From contig NC_079490.1 of assembly GCF_020520425.1 (NCBI RefSeq), forward strand, positions 4,526,001-4,590,000: a stretch of 64,000 nt of DNA. Reading direction: 5' to 3'. This document shows, piece by piece, positions 58,601 through 64,000 of this stretch. Position 1 is the first letter of the stretch; each line of letters starts with the position of its first letter. Made by a program: the position numbers and the translations under genes. This stretch comes from Spinacia oleracea (Eukaryota; Streptophyta; Magnoliopsida; Caryophyllales; Amaranthaceae). The notes under the pieces were generated by a model. The model was given only the letters and a program-made list of their open reading frames with translations, was not told the DNA's origin and ran no database searches.

Positions 58601-61480
58601 GTCTATCACCCTATTAGCCACACACTCACGTGTTGTCCGTAGTTATAATAACTCTTGCCTTTTAAGGGCTTTTGTCCCAGTTTTTTGTGATTGCAACTAA
58701 ACCCATGCAGATCCGCCCCTGGACACCGGGAGACCTTCTTTATATGTTATTAGGTAATGTTAGGTTTTGATACCAGTGGGCAGAGGTGACTATATGTTTG
58801 CTGAAAGTTGTAGTTAGCTTTAAGTTTGACTGATTTGTCCCTCCATGCTATTTCTTTTTACATGTTTATGTTTATATAAAGCATCAGCTTTAAGCACTTT
58901 CACATATGATGCTTTAACCTAATAGATAGGTTCTTCTAATGATGGTTTCACTCAGAATTTGCATTTCCTGCGCAGTTGTGTAAAGATGTTTGCACGGACA
59001 GTCATTACGGTTACTCACCACCTGAAAGAAAACCTTTGGATGACCTGATTGTTAATTCAAACTCATCTACTTTTCAACCATGCGAGTCAAACATTGTTGC
59101 CTGTCCTCAAATGACACACGAAAATGGTTCTCCCATGGGAGATGATTCAGGGACCCACCAAATCGATCAAGAATATCACGATTCTTTGGACGGGGGCCAG
59201 AATGGAATATACCCTAATACTGAAACTGCAAGAATTGCTGAAGATGGTTACAATTGGAGGAAATATGGTCAGAAACAGGTCAAGGGTAGTGAATATCCTA
59301 GGAGTTACTATAAATGTACCCATCCAAACTGTCCAGTGAGAAAAAAGGTCGAACGTTCTCTTGATGGACACATTACAGAAATCATCTATAAGAATGCACA
59401 CAGTCATCCGAAGCCACAACAATGTCGGAAGTTAACATCGGGGTTATTACCATTCAATGAAACGTCATCAGAGCTAGGTGATGGTAATGGTAATGGTTCT
59501 TGTATGAAAGTTAATGGTGTGTGGAGAAGTACACAATCTGGGTATAACAATGGTGTTGTGTCAGACTGGGGAAAAACTGATGGGTTGGTGGAGATGACAT
59601 CATCAACATCCGCTCTGACTGAAATTTCTGATCTACTTTCAACCAATCAAGGAAAGCCGATGGGTGTGTTTGAGTCAGCAGGGACACCGGAGTTCTCATC
59701 AACGCCGGCTACTCATGAAGATGATGAAGAAGATGCTGCCACTCAAGGAGGAGGCTTTTTGATTGGACATGACAGTGAAATTGAACCTGACTTGAAAAGA
59801 AGGTACAAAGTTTGTCGTTTTGGGCTTGAAATTCAACCTCCTGATAATAATTGCATGTTATCTTTATTTTTGCATTGGATTTTGTCAGGAAGAAAGACGG
59901 ATGTTTTGCCGAGGCAAGTTTAGGTTCTAGGGCTGTCCGTGAACCAAGAGTTGTTGTTCAGGTAGAGAGCGAAATTGATATACTTGATGATGGGTATCGC
60001 TGGCGCAAGTATGGGCAAAAGGTTGTTAAGGGAAATCCGAATCCAAGGTACCTCTAGACCTATTTTCCTTCCCTTTTTGAAATCTCTTCTCACAGTTGAT
60101 GTCAACTAGCCTAATTGGTAAGGTTTTGCGTAGTTATCCTTGAACTGTGATCAAATCCCGCCTACACCAGTTATTTTCACTTCATCATCCCAGTGTCCAT
60201 CGGTTTGTGTCAATGGAGCCATGGGGAGCATATGTTTGAAAAGCATTATAATTCTACTTGAGGAAATGCAACTATTTTTTGGATATCATAAAGTAGTATA
60301 CTTCATAATTCAAACATAATAATGTTTTATGGTTGTGCACGTACTCTCTTTGACTTTTACTAAAGAATGATTAGTACGTATTATATGGATATTAAGAATT
60401 TGGAAATAAAATAAAATATTACGTACTAAAATAGTCTAAACGTTATCTAACATGACTAACGACACTTCTTAACTTCAAAAGCAACTAGGAGAATGATATA
60501 TAGTCTTAAGGAGTTAAGGTTAAGGCTACTTATAAAAAACTAAAAATGGAACTATAAGCTTATACCGTGAGAATTTAGCTTCCTGTATTTCATTTCTCGT
60601 ACCGTGAAAGTAAAACTCTTTTATATTTGGTCAACATTATATACTCTGTAACTTGGATAACAAAAAGTCAATAATTTTTATGATAATTGACAATTGAGTT
60701 TAAACGTTGAAGTCAATGATTTTGCACCCCTGGAACAGAGTTTTTATGCATTGAAAGCATTTTGTGTTGCTGAAATTTTGTAGGAGCTACTACAAATGTA
60801 CAACTCCTGGATGCACTGTCAGGAAACACGTGGAGAGGTCCGCAGAGAGTCTGAAGTTTATCATAACAACCTACGAAGGGAAGCACAATCATGAAATCCC
60901 AGCTGCTAGAAACAGTGCTCATTTAAATTCAGGGACTGGAAATTTGCCTGCATCTTCAACTAATACACAGACAGCCCTAGCATTACCAAGAAACTCTCAT
61001 CTCCTCCCTAAACCCGAACCTCACTCTCAAGATTTCCCCCTTCATTTTGATACAAAAATCGAGTGCAACAATGACTTTTACAGTCCTAACTTTTTTGGCA
61101 ATCCACCATTTTACCAAATGAAATTCCCTGCCATGCCAAACAACACTCAATATGCTCCTTTTGGTTTGAGTAACCACCATCCGGGTTATGCCAGTAGTAG
61201 TATTGTACCGTCCATTTCAGAGCTTTCTTTCCCGCTTTCACTAGGGTATCCCCGCTCATCAATTGCTGGTTATTGCAACCCTGAGATTGAGCAATCACAT
61301 TCTTCAAATCAATCCTTGTATGCAGCAGGACATCATCAACTCAGTGAAAGTGATGTCAAATTCTTGAGGCCTAAACAGGAACGGATGGATGACTCATTTG
61401 AGACAGGCCTAAATTACATTGACCATACAAACACTTCATCTTCAGTATACAACCATGCCATGGGAAATTTCCGGCCTTAA
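55696..61480 (+). CDS. group I WRKY transcription factor (WRKY2/WRKY20-like)
   Basis: A nuclear DNA-binding regulator that recognises W-boxes (TTGAC). Five exons, 55696-56094, 56947-57120, 58976-59802, 59889-60047 and 60784-61480, in frame across all joins, give 751 aa. The N-terminal region has [14 protein letters not shown] and, across the exon 1/2 join, [20 protein letters not shown], the Ser/Pro motif that group I WRKYs use as MAP-kinase target region. First WRKY domain: WRKYGQK at 285-291, with zinc ligands C305, C310, H333, H335. Second: WRKYGQK at 505-511, with C525, C530, H554, H556. The last intron splits the second domain after NPNPR, the conserved position in this family. The C-terminal domain reads [20 protein letters not shown], where most relatives have VERASHDLK-type sequence. 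The tail is Ser/Pro-rich and includes [10 protein letters not shown] further small exon between 57120 and 58976 cannot be excluded. Confidence 0.95.
56507..56780. mobile_element. Tourist-like MITE in WRKY intron 1
   Basis: Ends GGGCTAGTTTGGTTGAC and GTGCAACCAAGCTAGCCC are inverted, and TTA lies on both sides (56504-56506 and 56781-56783). Inside, AACTTCCTA/TAGGAAGT words repeat. Confidence 0.75.
58140..58270 (-). mobile_element. SINE-like fragment, Au/TS-type 3' half
   Basis: On the minus strand the order is GGGTCAATTGGAAACAACCT, CTCTGCAATTGCAGGGGTAAG, GTTGCGTACACCCGACCCC. This is a phrase I know from many plant genomes as part of widespread tRNA-derived SINEs. The call is from memory. Confidence 0.45.
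58511..58533 (+). repeat. poly-G tract, 23 bases
   Basis: An uninterrupted run of 23 G on the plus strand inside WRKY intron 2. Long G runs are rare in plant DNA and prone to assembly error. It lies between two SINE-like pieces. Confidence 0.9.
58541..58610 (-). mobile_element. tRNA-derived SINE head
   Basis: On the minus strand TTGGTTCAGTGGCTGAACA (A-box-like) is followed by GGTCGCAGGTTCTACC (B-box-like). The poly-G run lies directly after the B box in the direction of transcription (as poly-C). Confidence 0.5.
60098..60240 (+). mobile_element. tRNA-derived SINE in WRKY intron 4
   Basis: CTAGCCTAATTGGTAAGG (A-box-like) and GTGATCAAATCCCGCC (B-box-like), about 35 nt apart, start a block with a unique body up to about 60240. 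Too degenerate for a tRNA gene. Confidence 0.5.
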
Positions 61481-62809
61481 ATATTTTCTTGGCTTGAAAC
61501 CTGGTTGACAAATAAGGTACAATTTACTAAGCTCTGTTTCTCCGGGGTCTATTCTTATCTTTATGTTGGGTTTAATAGTTAGGGCTTGCTTGATATCACT
61601 GTCAGTTTCCGGTTTTTGGTTTTTTGGTTTTGTAAGTCATATGATTTAGATTGAATCATGAACTAAGAAATAAACATAGTAATCATGTTGATTTTGAAAG
61701 CTAGCAACAAAAAAACTGAAAACTACTTTTTGTGGTTTTCATATTTTGTTTTTTAGTTTTGTAAAAAACAGAAAATTGAAAACAAAAAACGACCCGTTGT
61801 CACTTTTAGTAGCAGGAGTTTCAGGTCGCGATACTGAATTAGTGAATTGGTTATTTTCTTCTCTTTTGTCTGGCTAGCTGAACATACATTCCTGTTTCCT
61901 GCTAGATGCTTTCAGTTTCATATACTCATGTAGAAAAAAAGAGGTGGCAAGAAGAAGGATGATTATCAGTCAATTTCGAAGCAGAGAAGTTCTAATGAAT
62001 GGATATTGACTGTAACTTCAGAATACTCATCTTGATGAGAAGAGTGGAAGACATATATTGGAATTAAGGAGCTGATAAAAGAACAATCTCAGCTTTCCAT
62101 TTTGATTCAGACATTTAAATTTGATTCCTACATCAAACACTTCCTTCTTTTTGAAATGCTTTTGACATTTTTTGTTCTCACCTTTTGGTTGTTTTTCTAT
62201 CTTTTCTTACCATCTATAGTTACCAAAACAACAGAACAGACTTCAGATATTGCACCAGAGCGCGCCGTGAAAGTGGTGCCGGGTCCGCCATAATTGGTGG
62301 GAATTCTTTTTGGTTTTCAGTTGAAGCTTCTTGTGAACACAAAGTATTTTGCATCCTAATTCCTGACATTTGGAAGTTATACTCCATTATTTATTGTTTT
62401 TCTTGTTGTTGTTCCAAAGTAGTTCCCTGTTATTTGTTATGTAAGAACTCTGAATTGGGATTCAGAATTGTTTTTTCTCCAGTTACAATCTTGTAAATAA
62501 GTCATTTTTTAAAGTTGACAATCAACAGAGCATTTATTTATATCAATTTGAAGATTCTACCAAGAAGCTAGAATGGTGAGCAATTATCAAGAATGCATTT
62601 GATTTTTAAGCTTCTCTTTTTGCCAAGCAGTTCGCGGTTTTGCAACTGTTTTGCGAACTTAAGATGAGCTATGTACACCTTCCTAATACCGACCCAACCC
62701 AACCCTACACGATGCTAAAACCGGCAAAAGTGGATTATCAACCAATTGAGCCTAAACCAAACTGTTAAAAATAACATAAAACTCGACCCCTAAAAACCGG
62801 TCAAAGTTC
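61481..62809. other. 3' flank of the WRKY gene
   Basis: Probably 3' UTR at first. A MITE-like sequence (61581-61800) is listed separately. T-rich DNA at 62080-62500 holds no supported gene. Confidence 0.4.
61581..61800. mobile_element. MITE-like sequence related to 52625-52830
   Basis: Begins AGGGCTTGCTTGATATCACT and ends AACGACCCGTTGTCAC. The inside has GTTTTTGGTTTTTTGG at one side and AAAACAGAAAATTGAAAACA at the other. Shares the GTATCACTGTCAG-type end and ATGATTTAGATTGAATCATG-like centre with the seipin-intron MITE. Confidence 0.5.
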
Positions 62810-62960
62810 AAAAGGTTAGGCAATGATCTAAAACAAAGTCACTTCAAACTCGAAAATTTCAATGAATCATCTACGATACCCCGTACTTTGTACAGGGAAT
62901 TATTTAAAACAAAATCACTTCAAATCCGCAAGTTTCAATGACCCATCCACGATCCAAAGT
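62810..62960. repeat. imperfect tandem duplication, about 85 bp
   Basis: AAAACAAAGTCACTTCAAAC and AAAACAAAATCACTTCAAAT are followed by similar text (GCAAGTTTCAATGA, CATCCACGAT). The copies are diverged. Confidence 0.65.
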
Positions 62961-63002
62961 ACGATCCCAAGTCCATCACCGGACGTTTTGCCACCTCTAG
63001 AC

Positions 63003-63108
63003 ACTAGCTAAACACTAGTTGAGAGATTATTCTCAACCAAAGCAATTTCAACAACACTAGCTAAACACTAGTTGAGAGATTATTCTCAACCAAAGCAATT
63101 TCAACAAC
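63003..63108. repeat. 53-bp tandem duplication
   Basis: ACTAGCTAAACACTAGTTGA and the following 33 bases are repeated exactly at 63056, so the event is recent. ACTAGTTGAGAGATTATTCTC-like text includes a small inverted repeat. Confidence 0.9.
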
Positions 63109-63912
63109 GCCATGTCATGTCATTCATAGGTGTGTTCTCTTCGCCTTATTTAAACTTTGTCACGTAATTCATATATTTAATGCTTGTACTCTTCCCCTTA
63201 TTCAAACTATGTCATGTCATTCAGATTAAGGGTTATGGTGCGTTCTCTTCATGTCATTCGTATTAAGGGGCAAGGTGCGTTCTCTTCGCCTAATTCAAAA
63301 TGGTCCATTGTTAAGATTTGACCATTAACAATTTAAAAGTCCCCCAATAATTCAAATAATTCCAACAGCAAAAAAGCAAATATTCTCCTCTTCAACCTTT
63401 ACATTTGTTGAGTTATAAATCCTATAATATGCAAAGTAACATTACCTTTCAACATCTTCACCACAATCATACCATTTTTACATAGTTTTTCTTCATAAAA
63501 GTGATCAACCTTAATTTTGCTAATTCATAAAAAGAGGTCCAAATATAACTATCACAACAACATATGATTAATCATAAAAGATCTGAACTTTTATTCAAAA
63601 TTAATATACACTTTTTGTCAAGAAACTCATAAATATTTCATATACCATTAAAAAAAAAAGAGGATTACCAAAAAAACATTGATTAATCTGTTAATAATCA
63701 AACATTAATTCATCATAATCCCCATTTTCTCTCTCCTCAACTCACCACCACCACCATATCTTTATCTCACAAGAACCCAGATTCCAAAACATCAAAGAAC
63801 AACGAAAAGGTCCCACAAACTCATTGAAATACGACATCACAGAATCATCAGATCTTAAATTCAACCCAGAAATTATAAAATTGAAAAAAAAAGAGGGTAA
63901 AAATAGATAAAA
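63109..63912. other. intergenic, 3' side of the partial minus-strand gene
   Basis: GTGCGTTCTCTTC recurs at 63238 and 63276 (and, as GTGTTCTCTTC, at about 63131), resembling ends of the GTTCTGTTCACC MITE family. No gene is supported until the partial reading frame at 63913. Confidence 0.4.
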
Positions 63913-64000
63913 CTACTTCTTCAAACTTCCACGAATTCCAGGTTTCGGCTTATTTGGATCAGCGACAGATGTAGATGGTGCTGCTGCAGGTGTTGAAGCA
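63913..64000 (-). CDS. 3' end of an unidentified gene (partial)
   Basis: The last 28 codons on the minus strand read as an Ala/Pro/Ser-rich stretch and then ADPNKPKPGIRGSLKK before the TAG at 63913-63915. The coding-like change of composition at 63913, and the CT/A-rich likely 3' UTR beyond it, support a real gene running out of the window. The family is not recognised. Confidence 0.5.
   Translation of the reverse strand, partial: ASTPAAAPSTSVADPNKPKPGIRGSLKK

Larger units (their letters stand above)
57121..58975. other. WRKY intron 2, nest of short repeats
   Basis: Besides the SINE-like pieces and the G-run listed separately, CAGTGGCAGATTCAGGA at about 57719 and GCAGATCCGCCCCTGGACA at about 58710 look like inverted transposon ends about 1 kb apart. 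Their 8-bp flanks do not match, so I do not define an element. Confidence 0.4.

Noticed and set aside
57719-58723. Possible 1-kb element with CAGTGGCAGAT and ATCCGCCCCTG ends
   Set aside because: The inverted match is short, the flanking 8-mers differ, and other repeats lie between, so borders are not credible by eye.
1-64000. CRISPR array, bacterial operon or viral cluster
   Set aside because: All genes are spliced plant genes; the direct repeats seen are tandem duplications or LTRs, not spaced short repeats.

Overview
This window is plant nuclear DNA. It has AT-rich intergenic DNA, long spliced genes with GT..AG introns, a plastid-type isoprenoid enzyme with an N-terminal transit region, a group I WRKY factor and many plant-type transposable elements. 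The short motif TACTCCGTA or its complement recurs across the window (for example near 1160, 9310, 11045, 14976, 17662, 50835, 54893 and 57964). From memory this is common in Caryophyllales such as beet and spinach, so a Caryophyllales host is a weak inference only.

Seven host genes are supported. (1) A tiny two-exon membrane protein with a glutamine tract, minus strand, 4400-4735. (2) Isopentenyl-diphosphate isomerase, plus, 12222-17401, six exons, 298 aa. (3) An RraA-like / HMG-aldolase-like protein, plus, 31786-32756, two coding exons, 166 aa. (4) eIF2B epsilon, minus, 34088-46605, fifteen exons, 713 aa. (5) A seipin, plus, 49676-53813, two exons, 403 aa. (6) A group I WRKY transcription factor, plus, 55696-61480, five exons, 751 aa. 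(7) The 3' end of an unidentified minus-strand gene at 63913-64000. Exon joins were made by hand and each keeps the reading frame. The genes are unrelated housekeeping or regulatory loci; nothing suggests a cluster with a joint function.

The rest is mostly mobile DNA. At about 5.89-9.17 kb lies a transposon-like unit. Paired palindromes sit at both ends, and two genes point inward; the right-hand gene is a chain of very short exons joined only by phase-2 introns. At 18152-19934 is a non-autonomous Mutator-like element with TIRs of about 440 bp and a perfect 9-bp target duplication. At 19988-28718 is a young LTR retrotransposon with 2864-bp LTRs, a 5-bp target duplication and no visible pol gene. 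At 29609-29985 is a short Helitron. hAT-type elements lie at 3130-3736, 4798-5205, about 33230-33637 and 47850-48439, with degenerate relatives elsewhere. Tourist-, Stowaway- and SINE-like insertions occupy introns of most of the genes, and the seipin intron holds a foldback element with a nested Stowaway copy.

Regulatory points visible in sequence are two upstream ORFs before the WRKY start (the second stop overlaps the main ATG), two G-boxes upstream of the WRKY gene, a palindromic ABRE/G-box core upstream of seipin, and alternative in-frame starts in the isomerase that fit dual targeting.
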